From the NCBI GenBank assembly GCA_022578965.1, contig MU400532.1, forward strand, positions 368,979 through 432,978: a stretch of 64,000 bases of DNA. Reading direction: 5' to 3'. This DNA comes from Xylaria sp. FL1777. Taxonomy: Eukaryota; Ascomycota; Sordariomycetes; Xylariales; Xylariaceae. Below are positions 22,588 to 34,900 of this stretch, piece after piece. A model generated the notes under the pieces. The model was not told where the DNA came from, searched no databases, and saw only the letters and a list, made by a program, of their open reading frames with translations. The position numbers and the translations under genes are program-made. Each line of letters starts with the position of its first letter. The stretch's first letter is position 1.

Positions 22588-23599
22588 GATGATCGAGTTT
22601 CTTGGATGGCTTGCTGTCTAAGTCGGAGCCGCTGAAAACACCAGGTATACTCTGACATTGCGGTGCGGCTTTAAGTGTAAGCTGGGTATCCATTTTAACA
22701 GGCATGACAGTATTTGAATTATCTCTATAACCCTTAGGAGCTCATACGCCTTCTCTAGCGGGACTTTGCGGTAACTGAAGCCGTACCCAGACAAGAACAC
22801 CTCGATACTCTGATCTGTCCAGGCTGCGGAACTTGATACGGATACACTAGGGAGTAAGAGGCGGTAATCAGGTCATAACATGTCAAGACAATTGCCTACT
22901 CCAAGGGCGAAGTGAATTGATTCGCTCATGGTACAGCTATTAGAAGCGCCACAACATCTTGCTAGATCGACATTTGCGGGGTTGTGTGGTGTGGTAACAT
23001 TAGATAATTCCGCATGGTACAATGATTGGCATGCAGGTGATAGCCTGTTTATTCGTATGTTTTATGCACCGATAATTACTAAGCTGCAGCTCTTCGCATG
23101 CCCGTAGCCTCTTGGTAATTTTATCGAAGAGAATGGTGGGAAGGGTCTTGACAGCATGAGGTAACAGTGAGAAAACAGGATCATCTGTCATAATGAGCTG
23201 TCAATCGACTAATCCACCGAAACGTGCAGAGCTAGTATCAAAGCCGACTATTTGAGAATGAAGAAACTATGCCGGTTGCCTACATGACGATCTCAGCGCG
23301 GCATATGTATTATACCGTATTGGAATGGCCACCGTATTGAAACAATTACCGTATCGGCATGCAATTTTGAGTAAGAAGGATGGTCTTTATACGAGACAGG
23401 AGGGTGCCCTAAACTTAAGCAAGTTTGTTAAGAGCAGACATTGTTCAAGCCGTTAGGAGGAATCCTTTACCGCCAACTCTAGTTTCATCCCAACCTTCCA
23501 CACCTTATATGACCCTAACAAGGTCGCATATATAGAGGCTAAAAGCATTAAGTCCTCTCAACACCTCCACCTAACGCTTATTCATCGCTTGAGACCATC
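22588..23599. other. divergent intergenic region
   Basis: About 1 kb between the minus-strand 1193-aa gene and the plus-strand lectin-like gene, so probably a two-way promoter region. No gene is supported. Confidence 0.45.
23529..23535 (+). promoter_or_regulatory. TATA-like element of the lectin-like gene
   Basis: TATATAG lies about 65 bp before the ATG at 23600, followed by a CT/CA-rich leader (CTCTCAACACCTCCACC). The position fits a core promoter with a short 5' UTR, but the call rests on sequence resemblance only. Confidence 0.35.
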
Positions 23600-24754
23600 A
23601 TGGCAGCCCTTGCTGGCGTTGTGAACAAGGCCGTAGCCGATGACAAGGTCATCAACCTGTTTTTCAACACGGGAAATGCTCAGCTTGGCCTTGCCCTCCA
23701 GTCTGGTACCTCCACTGACGATCAGGCCAACGACATATGGCAGCCAGATGACGATGACTATAGTGGCTATATCCTCAATCCATCATCTATTGCTGCTGCG
23801 TATTATCGCGGCTTGAACTACGTCGCGGCTGTAACGACGCCTAAGCTTGAGGCCGGCGCAACCCAAACTGTGAACCAGATCTCTCTGGTCTCCCCTATCT
23901 ATCAGAAGCTTACGGCGACAACTTTAGAGAACACTAATATTGCGCTATGCGTAACGCCCGATGGTAACAACGGGTGGCTATACCATCTCAGGTATGTTGT
24001 ATTTTATTTCCGTAATTCTTCCTTCAGGAGTGCTCTTTGAGCATAACATAAACACATAGTAAGAAAATGAATTCATCAGAATGCGATGACTGAATAGCCT
24101 TTTGCTACAGCGGTCAATCAGCAGATGATAGAGTCCTTAAAGAATTGGACCTCAAAACGGGAAGCACGCAAAATGTAAGGAATATACCTTAAGTATTTTC
24201 GATGTAACTGCGGTTTCGTTCAAGATCGCAACTATTAACTTGGGAATTATGAAGAACGCGATCCCAGGCGTCGCGCCTAACGCTTCCCTAGCCGCTTTCT
24301 ATCACGACGTTGAGCAAAAGCGACACGTGGTATATGAGGGAGGTGGTCTGATCGACTTCGTCGTGGAGGATAAGCAGCGTAAGCATAATGTTTCCCCTGT
24401 TTTGCAAAATAATGAATATGTCAGAACTAACTGTACCTGATAGAGTTCAACATCCCCAGCCCAACTATCCCAAAGAATCCCGCTGTAGCGGCGACATACT
24501 CAGCGTCTACTAATAAGACATACGTCTATTACAACGACAAAGACCTGTCTATTTGGAGAGCTACTAAGGACATCTACGGATGGGCAGCAGCTGGAACACT
24601 CATAGCCGGCGCGCCGAAGATCGCCGAGCTCAGTAAGATCACGGTCGTGCCGGCAAATGGCATCAACCACCTCTTCTACATCGCCAAGGACTTTGGCGGG
24701 GCCAATATCAAGGCCTTTAGCGACTTCACTCACATTAGGGACCCCATCGTTTAG
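23600..24754 (+). CDS. fungal fucose-specific-lectin-like beta-propeller protein
   Basis: Four exons: 23600..23991, 24111..24174, 24255..24378 and 24444..24754; the product is 296 aa, the usual size of the six-bladed fungal fucose-lectin (AAL/FleA-like) family. The third exon might instead begin at 24225, adding ten residues; both are in frame. Repeated blade-like units are visible: SIAAAYYRGLNYVAAV, NTNIALCVTPDGNNGWLYHL, SLAAFYHDVEQKRHVVYEGG and NKTYVYYNDKDLSIWRATKD. Each pairs an AA(F/Y)Y strand with a following charged strand, as in that family. No signal peptide, which is normal for these lectins. It could bind fucosylated or other glycans; the binding residues cannot be assigned with certainty. 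It sits between two giant unknown genes and may share a role with them. Confidence 0.6.
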
Positions 24755-25346
24755 TTAAGTACCAGTAGGTACACAGCGCATGTCATTACTTGGTGATGTA
24801 TTGGGAATTATCATGAAGACTGTTCAGAATGCAGTAAAGGGTTGTCGGTTGTTCCTATTTATAGTGATTACTTAGTGAATTTCAATCTTTACCTTACCCT
24901 GTCCAGCAATGCCAAGCCTGCGTAGGCACTCCTCGTTAGCATCATAGATATACTAACGAATGTATTGATAAGAGTCAATTCAACATTTATAGCAATCGAA
25001 GACATCCGTGAGTACCTAGTTTCTGCTTGATGCTTCAATTGCTAAACTAGAGATTAACTTTTTTCTATATTACATTATAGGGTTTGCGTATCGCACTATC
25101 GCACGCCGTCTCACCCTTGCAGCGTTTGAAGTCATACGTTAGAACCCTCACTGAACGTTAATACCAATATTTATCCAAGTCTAGTCAACTAAGAACCCCG
25201 CACGATAAATCAAGCACCTGCGTTTAGAATGGCTGTAATGAACGTGGTATAAATAAAACTTATAGCTACCAATAATACATCCACATATCAATATAGTAGA
25301 CTTATCAAACTATCACTTCAAATCGTCGTTACGTTTTACCTCCATT
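24755..25346. other. convergent intergenic region
   Basis: About 590 bp, AT-rich, between the stops of the lectin-like gene and the 1410-aa gene. I see no gene or clear repeat. Confidence 0.45.
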
Positions 25347-28300
25347 TCACGAGGTGCTCTCTTTAGGCATCATGACAGGATTCCTCAGCTGCAAAAAGCC
25401 CTCCATAGCCGTGTACGGCCCGTCCTGAAATCCGGGCTTTGTCAAGTCACCCCGCTTTTCAATGCCAAACGGATTGAACACCGGGCCATCCCCTTGTTCT
25501 TCGACAGCATATGGTTGAAACCAGCTCCAATCGCCGACAGAGAGTGCAGGGAGCGGTAGGTCACGCCTGGGGATATCCCTCGCGTTTTCTGTCGTCAGCT
25601 TCTGACTCTCGTCATAGCCCGGTACATCGCTGAGGGGTACTGTCAGGGGGCCAGCATAGAAAAAGGCAGTCATTGTGTTCAGTGCCTTTTGCCATGTCCA
25701 TGTTGGGAGTAATAGCTCCAAAGACGGCAGTAAAGATGAGTAAGCGTGAACAGGCGTGAAGGGGTCCACGATCGCGCCGAAGACGGACATTCGCGCGTTG
25801 CGCCTGTCATCAAAGTCTACTGGCTCAATTTGGACGTCGGGATCGTCGTATGGTGCGCCCGTTGGATATGGAGGTTCCCAGAAAGGCGTGAAGAGAGGGT
25901 ACTCATCGGTATTAAGAGGCTTTAGCGGTACCATGTCCTGATCCGCCGGTGCAAAGAACGTTCTGATGTAGTCGAGGTTAAGTTCATCAGTTCCTGGAGC
26001 GGTCGTGTCAAAGTAACCAACAAGCCCGTCATACGAGGCGTCACGATTTCCTAGACGGACCTGAAATTGATAATATGGCTTTTGCGTCTCAGAGTCGGTC
26101 GGCTCCGTTAGATCATATTCGGGCTCTGTAACTTTGCTTTTCGTGCTTTGGTTTACAGAAGGTGGTGCGTCAAGCTCGAGCGACCACCCTGTGTTGACCA
26201 ATGCTAGCGGTTTGCCGACGATTGAGTTGAGGAACTGGGCATAGGCACTGGGTGCGCCGGCCAGTTTCTCCTGTGCCGTCGTTATCATGTACCAAAAGCC
26301 CTTAAGGTAAGACGGGTCAACCAACTTGTCGACCAGGGCATCAAGCTGACGAGTCTCTGGTGTCTCAGGGGTGTCCTTGTCGGGGCTGAAGGGCAGCCAT
26401 TTCGGTGACTCCAGTGTGCCAAGTGGACCTCCAAAGCGCACCTCGCGGTAGAAAGTGCCGTCTGGGAGGAACAGCTGGATGCCGTAGTCAGCGAAATTTG
26501 TGATAACCCATCCCCAGATTGGGTTCTCCCATTCAGATGTTTCGCGCCAAGTTGCTGGACCTAGGTCATTGACCGGGGCTCTTAGTCTACTGAAGCGTTT
26601 TACCTCATCCTCTGGGTCATCGGCGATGCGCTTCACAAAGTTGGCATTAAGACGCATATTTTGGTTTACCTGCGGAGGAAGTTGGAGAAATTCGCATTGT
26701 GCGGCATTATCCTGAACAATTGTGTTGGCATACTCTTTGCCATCCTCAAGTGTAATGGTCTGTGGCTCGTAGAAGTCGCTAATACAGGGGTACAAAGGAG
26801 GAGGGCCATCTACTCTTGGCTTCTGATCAATAGCAACCAAAGCTTGGCCAAACTTGTCGATGATGTTGAGCTTGCGAAACCTGCGGTGGATTAGTAGGAG
26901 ATTTAGTGTTATACATTATAACATACCTGAATTGCCCATGCGTTACAGGTTTAAGCGGACACCAATCGCTGTCTAGAAAGTTGACCAATGCTGCATACGG
27001 CGTTTCGGCCGATTGACCATGAATAAGCTCAATGTTGGGCGCAGTCAGACCTGCGGCTTCATTCACCGCTCCGGCGATCTGGTTAAATTGAAGTTAGTGA
27101 ATAGTGAACACTGTTTGACGTGAAAGTCTAAGGTTTAGAAACTGCATGTATCAAGCTGTCCTTTTTGAGTGAAATCCGTAGAAGCGAGTTCTGAATAACT
27201 TCAAGCATTACTTACAGCTGAGCTAGACTCGCCATCAGAGTTGACTATCTTATTCTCAGGCTTGATGTGGCTGCCATCTGCTAGTGTTACCAAGGCATTG
27301 GTAAATCCAGAGAGCGGCGAAGATAAATACGACAACTTAGCCACATTCATGCGCAAGTTCTCACGGTCATCTTCTGATAGATATTGGTCTAAAATATCAG
27401 GTGGCGTGTTATCAAAAAGCTGCGTGATCTTGGCACCCAAGGAGAAACTTGGCTGCGGTAGGATGAGGACTCTTCCCGATAAAACTCGAGTGTTCAGGCC
27501 CGTCTCCTCTTGTTCGTTGGCAAGTGCTTCCCATAATGGTGGTGGTTCTTGGCCCTCAGCTGCGGGAACGGTGATGCCGTAGCGCACAGTCTCATCCACC
27601 GATAGGCGAGCAGTGTGTTCATCGAGCTTCCAATAGTTGATTGGTACGTGAGTGTACTCCACCTCCCATTCAGCGTAAAGGGGGAACCAAGGTTGGCGGT
27701 CTCCCCACTGGTCGCGCCAGCTTCCGTCGGAAGTGATAATATCGTGGAACTGGGGGTAGAATCTATCTTCCGGGGTCGTGCCAGAGTCGTCGCCGCCAGG
27801 CCGAATAACATAGAACTCGGTTAGCAAAGCATCTGCAGCTGTTTTGAATACAGCAGGGAGTTGCTTCTGCAGAAGAGCAGAGATGGTCTGGAGCCCAGTT
27901 GGCAGGCTGGACGGGTCTGAAGCAGGGATAGTCTGGAACGGTGCGCGAACAACTACCTTATCAAGATAGTCAAGCGGCCAGCCAGATGGAATTCCTCCAA
28001 TGAGGACAGTTGGATCATTTGCGCGGTAGAAGACTGGCATACTCGCCGCCTTAGCTGTCGCTAGTAGGTTTTCAGAGCCGTCTTGGGGATCAAGAAGAGT
28101 ATCAACTTTTTCCTGTAGCTGCTGTATGCGGTTCTGTAGGCTGGTTATATGATTGGATAGATCATCAACTAACAACTTATATGGTGCGGCATCATTATCA
28201 TCGGTGCTGCTGTTTCCCACGTCGCTCATGAACTTCCACCATAGAGAGAACATATCCCACCGGTACTGTTTCATAGTGGTGTTGCAACTATCAAGGAGGC

Positions 28301-30068
28301 TCTGTGTCTGGTTCAACTCACGCAACTTCAGAACGGCTGGCCGTTCTGGTTCGACTGGTTGCTTGTCACTCTGATCCGGGCCCGAAAAATGATAATGCAA
28401 GCCTCCAGGAGACCGGTTAAAGGCCCAGTTATAAACGGTACTATTGGAAACTCCCAGTAAGTAAGTGTTTCAAACAATAGTACTTGCAAGCGGCGCTCGA
28501 AGCAGATAAAAAATGACGAGCCCAATACTCGCTGTAAGGAGTAGCATAAAAGCTTTGGATACGTACTCTTTCGCCTCGCGTTGTCCCTCGACACCGTCAT
28601 CTCGCGCGTGGAGTAACGACTCCAGTGCCAGTATGTCCTCTTCTATCTTGTCGATATCTCCTTGGCCTTTCCGAGCATGGCAGTACGATATTAACGCGTC
28701 CATGGGAGTGGTTCCAACAGAGACAGCAGCCAGACTTTGGTCAATGATGTGTGCATTGTACTGATCTGCCGGAACTGTGGTGGGCTTGTTATCTTTGTCC
28801 CAAGAGACATCGTACATACAACCATGGCAAAAGGCGTGTAACGGACTCGTCTGTTCCAACCAGCTGCTCCAATTATCTGGATTCTGAGTGGCACCCTGCA
28901 TCTTCATGAATAGCGTGTCCAGGCTCACCTGGTGAGGGTTTGTGCTGGTGGAATTCCAGAGAGGATCAACTTCGTCTTTCCAATGCCAGCCCAGGAGGTA
29001 GTAGCTAGCCTTTGCGTGGGATAGATACTGAGGTTTATTGGCGTCGTCCAGATACTCAAAATTATCAAGGAAGCTGAAAACGTTCGAGTTGTGCATCTGA
29101 AAGTCGGCGAATAGCTGGTTGCCGCTTCGTAGCAGGCTGATACTAGGAGGCTGTGCAGTGGAGTTGGGGTCATCAGGTGTCCATTCTGCGAGTGGCGTCT
29201 TGCGTCCGATGAAGACCTCTGCCTGCTCATCAATGTTTATATCAGAGCCAGCGTGCCCCGTAACAAAAGGTGCAAGGTCTGTCTGTAGATCCAGATCGAG
29301 CGGGATATCGTCAAGGGACCATAGATAGTCGCTCTCCAACACCCACGCTTCGTACTGCAGCACTGGTGTTAATTTAACTGGCAATAATATGGGAATGAGC
29401 GCAGATGGCCCTTACTTCGCGATTTGCAAAAGCCGGCTTGGCCTCTTCTGGTTGGATACTGTCTAGGTCAAGCTTGCGTAATACTTAAACATCTATAGTT
29501 AGCTATTTCTGTCATAAAGGATATTGCAGTGATTTCAAAGGCATCTGCTGCTATGGTAAAGAAACAAATCTCAGGGGTGAGTAGAAGATTCCTAGGACTT
29601 ACCAACCCAACGTGTAGGCGGTTCAACAAATTCGGGCGTGACGTTATTGTCCTGATCAACATCTGTAGATGCTGCTCCCACGCCGCGTCGTAGTCGTTCC
29701 CGCCGGCGTCGGTCCGCAGGCACAGTTCCCGTAGATGACACGCCTGCACGGTAGAAGCGTGGTAATGTCCAATGAATGTAGACGCCATAGCGATGGAGCA
29801 AAGGCTGGGGCGTGGGCCGCGCACCGAGATCCATCATTCGCGAGTTGACCTCGGCTGGGGCCGTGTTGTGTAAGTCAACATGATTTTGCACATCAGTCTG
29901 AATTAGGAAGTTTTGCAGACGTAGAAATGTGTAGTTGGGCTGCGTAATGGGAGCGATGTGAGCGGTGGTGTCGCCTTCTTCCCCAGTGCCACAGACAGCC
30001 GGGTTGAGGACGAATGCACTTAGCTGCGTTGGCACTAGAAGCGCCTCAAAGTCTTGAACGCTTGACAT
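25347..30068 (-). CDS. 1410-aa protein of unknown family
   Basis: Six exons, right to left: 29603..30068, 29416..29483, 28567..29354, 27216..28440, 26927..27078 and 25347..26880; all phases agree and the product is 1410 aa. Joins give RWVVLRKLDLDSIQPEE, NREYEAWVLESDYLW, REAKDTVYNWAFNRSPGG and GQFRFRKLNIIDKFGQ, which read like continuous conserved blocks. Landmarks: RYGVYIHWTLPRFYR (about 93-107), a predicted coiled coil (about 530-558, LQNRIQQLQEKVDTLLD) and a long beta-rich C-terminus. No signal peptide is seen. I do not recognise the family. The intron 28441..28566 contains an in-frame hydrophobic stretch and a stop, so its retention would give a shorter protein ending in a membrane helix. 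The gene is divergent from the DUF6603-like gene and shares its upstream region. Two separate genes remain possible. Confidence 0.75.
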
Positions 30069-31939
30069 GACCAGCTGCTTGCTATACAGAAACTGAGTGT
30101 CTACGGTGAATCAGGTTGAAAGGGGTGAACATTGGGTGAACATTGGGTGACGCTTGTTGAGGATGGCAGGCCGACTCTGAGTGCTGTAAATAAGTTATAG
30201 GGGTAAATGTATTATGTAGATGTAGATGTCCTGATGCATCTCGAGCACTAGCACCGGGCTTTACCAGCCAGTTCATGGGAGCAGTCAACTATTTCCCCTT
30301 CTAGTCGTTCATATACGACTTCCGTAACTGACTGTCGGGTTTTAACGGTTCAAAATACTGTCAGAAAAACGGAACGTACGCTTTCTAATTGTTAGACCTA
30401 CCTCAATTTGTTCAAGTAATACAGCACTGTTGTGACAATGTGTATCGTCATCCGTACCTTTCGACATTATCTTCCGGTCAACGCGTTGCACCCCCACGCT
30501 GTGAAGTAGCCATGGTGGCTCCTTGTGCATAGTCACTTAGTAAATCATGCTGCATCTGCAGCAAACCGCTCCAGCTCTTTTATGCGAACCTCAAAACATC
30601 CTGGACGGCTCACCACCAAGAAAGGTGGTACTGTGAGGTTGCATGTTGTGGAGAAAAGAACCCGGGGAAGCTGCCGTACGTTGTATCGGCTGAGCCTCTA
30701 GATGGACGGAAAGGCCCTGTAGCTTTAGATATTAAGTTAAGTCTTGAATATACCGAACGCCAAAATGAAAGGTGCCTACACTCTGAGGATTTTGGTTAAC
30801 TTAGGCTAGGTAGGTAGATCTGCGATATGCCTATGATACGCAATGAACTGTTACGGGTCTACCCAATGATAGAATCTGCTCAAAGGCTACTAAACTTTCT
30901 AGTATTATTAGCACATTTTACTTACATAAAGAATATACCCTATTCTATACCATCTTCGTTGGGCGCTTGAATCGTCGTTTACCTATTCTCACGTTGACCT
31001 TCGGTCCCGACGTGTGCTCCTCAGTTATCCTTTGTAGATCCTACGCGATGTTGCCGCGATATCATGATGTCATCCAAGAGATCGCTAGGCCTCGGGAAAG
31101 TGCTGTGGAAGTTCAATCTAATGTTACAAGTCTAGAATACGCCACGATGCGGGCAAGCTACCGGGTGAGTAATATTTCGCGCGCAGTTATGGTAGAACCA
31201 GAACACCCCTCCCTACTATATGCAAGTAGCTAGATATGGCTATGCCTGATCAACACACACTTATACGCCGCTTTTAACAGAGCTTCAGAAGTTCCATCAG
31301 TCCTTTTCTAGGCTTTCACACACACGTGCTTGTGCCATCATTACTTCGTAAATAAGACAGAACTTCAGCTATATTTCTTTAACCAGTCTATTCGTTACTG
31401 TGATGACTATGTACTGACTAATACTAAACCACTTAGGCGAATACCGTACGCCGATGATGCATTACTACCTTCACACCAAGCTATCATCCTCCTAAGGAAG
31501 GGTGTCTATTTAGAATCTGTCGCATATTGACAACACATCGTGTCCTATCTGCCAACCTCAAACGATAAAGGATCCTTCCCTAGAGATTCGAGTGCTGGAA
31601 TTGTCTCTGGCGGGTTCTCTATGTTGGCTTAACCTCCTTTTAGCACCCGCGACTCGCTATTCCTAACATCTTCACATATTCAGACTGAGCTGCGCAGTGG
31701 GTTATGAACCTACAAGTAACTTACATATAAAACACAGTATCAATATTGATCATTCAAGTCTAATGTATGTCGTTTAGCTCTCTCGGATATTTTCTATACC
31801 ACAGACGAGATTAAGAGAGATATTGATACCAAAATATACAGGACTGTTGAGCTAGTATTACAAGAAACCATATGCTAGTACTCCAATACAGACAGTGAAA
31901 TTTACATAAGGTAAACACCCGGGCCATTCAGGACTCACC
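30069..31939. other. divergent promoter region of the two giant genes
   Basis: 1.87 kb between the starts of the 1410-aa gene (minus) and the DUF6603-like gene (plus). Small frames are without support. The arrangement suggests possible co-regulation. An 11-bp direct repeat sits close to the 1410-aa start. Confidence 0.5.
30123..30150. repeat. 11-bp direct repeat upstream of the 1410-aa gene
   Basis: Two and a half copies of GGGTGAACATT in tandem, 55 to 82 bp before the ATG at 30068. Tandem spacing of one helical turn could be a regulator site, but this is inference; it may be a simple slippage repeat in the 5' UTR. Confidence 0.6.
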
Positions 31940-34900
31940 ATGGGGGATAGCAGACCATATTACATATATGCTAGCGCTGCAGGTGAATCGCCTGACGACA
32001 ACGTCTATGTCCTAGCCGAGGGCACCTCAACAGATACTTTCGTTGCTACTTTGAATGATGACAAGGTCATCGTCTTATCAAGTACGCCAAGCCCAACTGC
32101 AAGTTTCGACAGCACGGACGAAACAATAAAATGGGTTCAGCAACTCGACTCGGCAGCTACAGGCTCAGTCACGGTCGATGGCACCGGAAACATCGAGAGT
32201 TTTGCCTTGCAACTCACGCAGCCCTGGCCTCTCACATTCAGCTCTGCTAGCGATGTACTGTTACTCACTTTTGGTCCTCCATCAGGCCAAGGGAGTAACA
32301 GGATACCACCACCTGGAATCGACGTCGATGGGCAGATGTTGACTCTCGGCCTCGAAACCGCCGATATCACGGGCGTCACTGTTAGAGATCTTTTTGTTAA
32401 CGCCGAGGCTGCTGGCATGACCGACTATGTGCCTAGTGAACTGCTAGATAGTGAGTAATATGTGAAATTAATTGTGTTCCTTTTAAATGATAAAGAGACC
32501 ACATGGCTTTCTACCCTTTCTGTGAAGAAGTGGTTACTAACTAGACATTCTACAGTGACTGTGAACCTTTCGGACTTTGAACAGGGGGATCCGAAGCGCA
32601 ATGCGCTGTGGTATGTCCCTGGCTCCAGCAGACGCGTCGTTATGCGACTGCAGTTTCAAGCGCCGAGCTTTGATCAACTTCAGGATATTTTTGAAACTGC
32701 CCTTAAAGGCCTGGTGATCAAGAGTACCGACTTTATCCTCTCTAAGGATATGATTTCAGCAGAAACCGAATCTGGTCAGATGCCCCTATTCCAAGGATCT
32801 GTCGCCATTGGTGTCGAGTGTTCTGTTAAAGGCGACGGTCCAGACGACCCAGAGGTTCTGACAACTGCTGGTATCGAGCTCAGCGAGTCTGCCATGTCCA
32901 TGGCATTCAGATTTCAATCTGAAAATCCACTTACCGGAATCATCAAGTGGGTTGCGTCGCAGATCGGAGATGACACGTTAGAATCCCTCATTGATGGTCT
33001 TCTTAATAAACAAGAAAATGGGACGAAATTATTTCCTGAATTCACTCTGAGGACTATGACGGTCACCATAGATACCAACGATCCAAACCAGAGGAAATTG
33101 TCGTCCCTTTCTTTCGATATTGAGGTTGCGGCCAGCTTTGGCGGCGGCTCTAGTTCCAAACCTGCTGTCTTTCTTATTTCGTACATTTGGGATCGAGTTT
33201 TAGGAGGACTTGGTCAATTAACAGGCCAGTTTTGGAACGGTGAGTGATTCATGTACTAACATGCTGAGTATCGATATCTGACGTTGATTTGAGTATAGAC
33301 TTCGACTTGTCCGGAAACCAAGATTTGTTGCCACACCAAGAAAGCTGGACTATCTTGGAACCTGTCACTCAGTCTCCTGCCACGTCAATTGATATTGCCT
33401 CTTTAGTCCCAGGCCAGACCGTGGACAACATTCCTGAGACTTTGCCTTCGCAAATAACAGTCGCCTACATCTCGCTGACGCAGAATTCCTTTGATATTCG
33501 GTGTTCTGCCGTTGCCATTCCTCCACCGCCGTCTTCAGCTCCTCAGCCGTATCTGGGCGAGGTAAGACTTGAAGCCTCGTTCAACTGGGGCCAAAGCACT
33601 TCCTTCGCGCTAAATGTCTTCATAAGTGCTGGTATTCAACCAAGTCAAGATTCGGAAAATGAATGGCCTGCCCTGCTCCAGGGCTCGTTGAGTTACGATT
33701 CGGCCACTAAAGAGTGGGATCTCAAGGCCTCGCTAATTGGGCTGTACGCCTCGACTTTGGTCGAGTTCTTTGACGAAGACTCCAAAGATCACGTGGGACC
33801 GCTCATTAGTTCTATTGAGATTAGCACTCTTACTGTTGAGTATAAATACACAGCAGGATCCAACGGAAAGTCTTCGGGAAGTGAGTTCACTATCGATGGC
33901 GACCTGCTGATCGCTGGTCTGAGCCTTGGACTTGACTTCAAGTATACCAAGGATGGCTTTACCTTCTCAGCTGCTCTAAATCCGGAGGACAAATCGGCAA
34001 CAGTCGGAGACATACTAGGGAGCACTCTAGGATCTGACATCGAATTGCCCGACTTTGTATACAATACTCAACTTGTCGGCGACAATCAAGATGCCTTTAG
34101 ACTTGACGTGGTCAAGAAGACTACCCCATCAGTCAACGCCGAGTCGTTCCTCTTCCTCGCGCAGCTCAATATCGCCAATGTGCAGTACGTCACCTTGAGA
34201 TTTTCCTCACTTACTTTTATGCATATTTTGCATTCCCTGCCTTTGAATATCCCAGATGCCATGATGATACCTTCACTATAGATAGCAATTACTGACTCTG
34301 GTTCTCCGATAGCATTGATTTTGCTCAAATGCACGACACAAGTTGGAGTGCCACAGCACCTTCTAAAAGGCTTGTCAAAGTTGCCCTTAGCGGCTTCGGT
34401 GGTATTCAGCTCGATCTTCCTTTGATCGGCTCACTTAGCCAGCCCCTCGAAGAGCTTTATTTCCTCTGGGTCCAAGACCCGCCTCAGCCAGGTGCTGCGC
34501 CAGGGAAGGGAACTGGTTTGACGCGTTTGGATCTTTCGGAGCTTAACAACAGCCTTCAGCAGGATCCGATCCTTGTCAAGGACAAGATCAAACCGGACCA
34601 GCAAAGGCCAACAGACCTGTTACTAGCCGCGGGGAGTCACTTCGGTGTTATCATACACAGTAACACCGGCGTACGTTCGTGCCTGCTTGACTACGAGTTC
34701 TTGAAGCCGACGGCTTCTGGCGGCAAAGCATTGAAGGAGGGTGAAACTGATGACGGCTCACCGAGTGCTCAGGCTCCCTACAAGAAGATGGCTGGTCCAC
34801 TTTCCATCAGCAACGTCGGCCTCAAGTACAAGGATAAGATCCTAGCTGTGATGTTTGATGCAACTTTCCAGCTTGGCCCTCTAGGATTCTCACTCATCGG

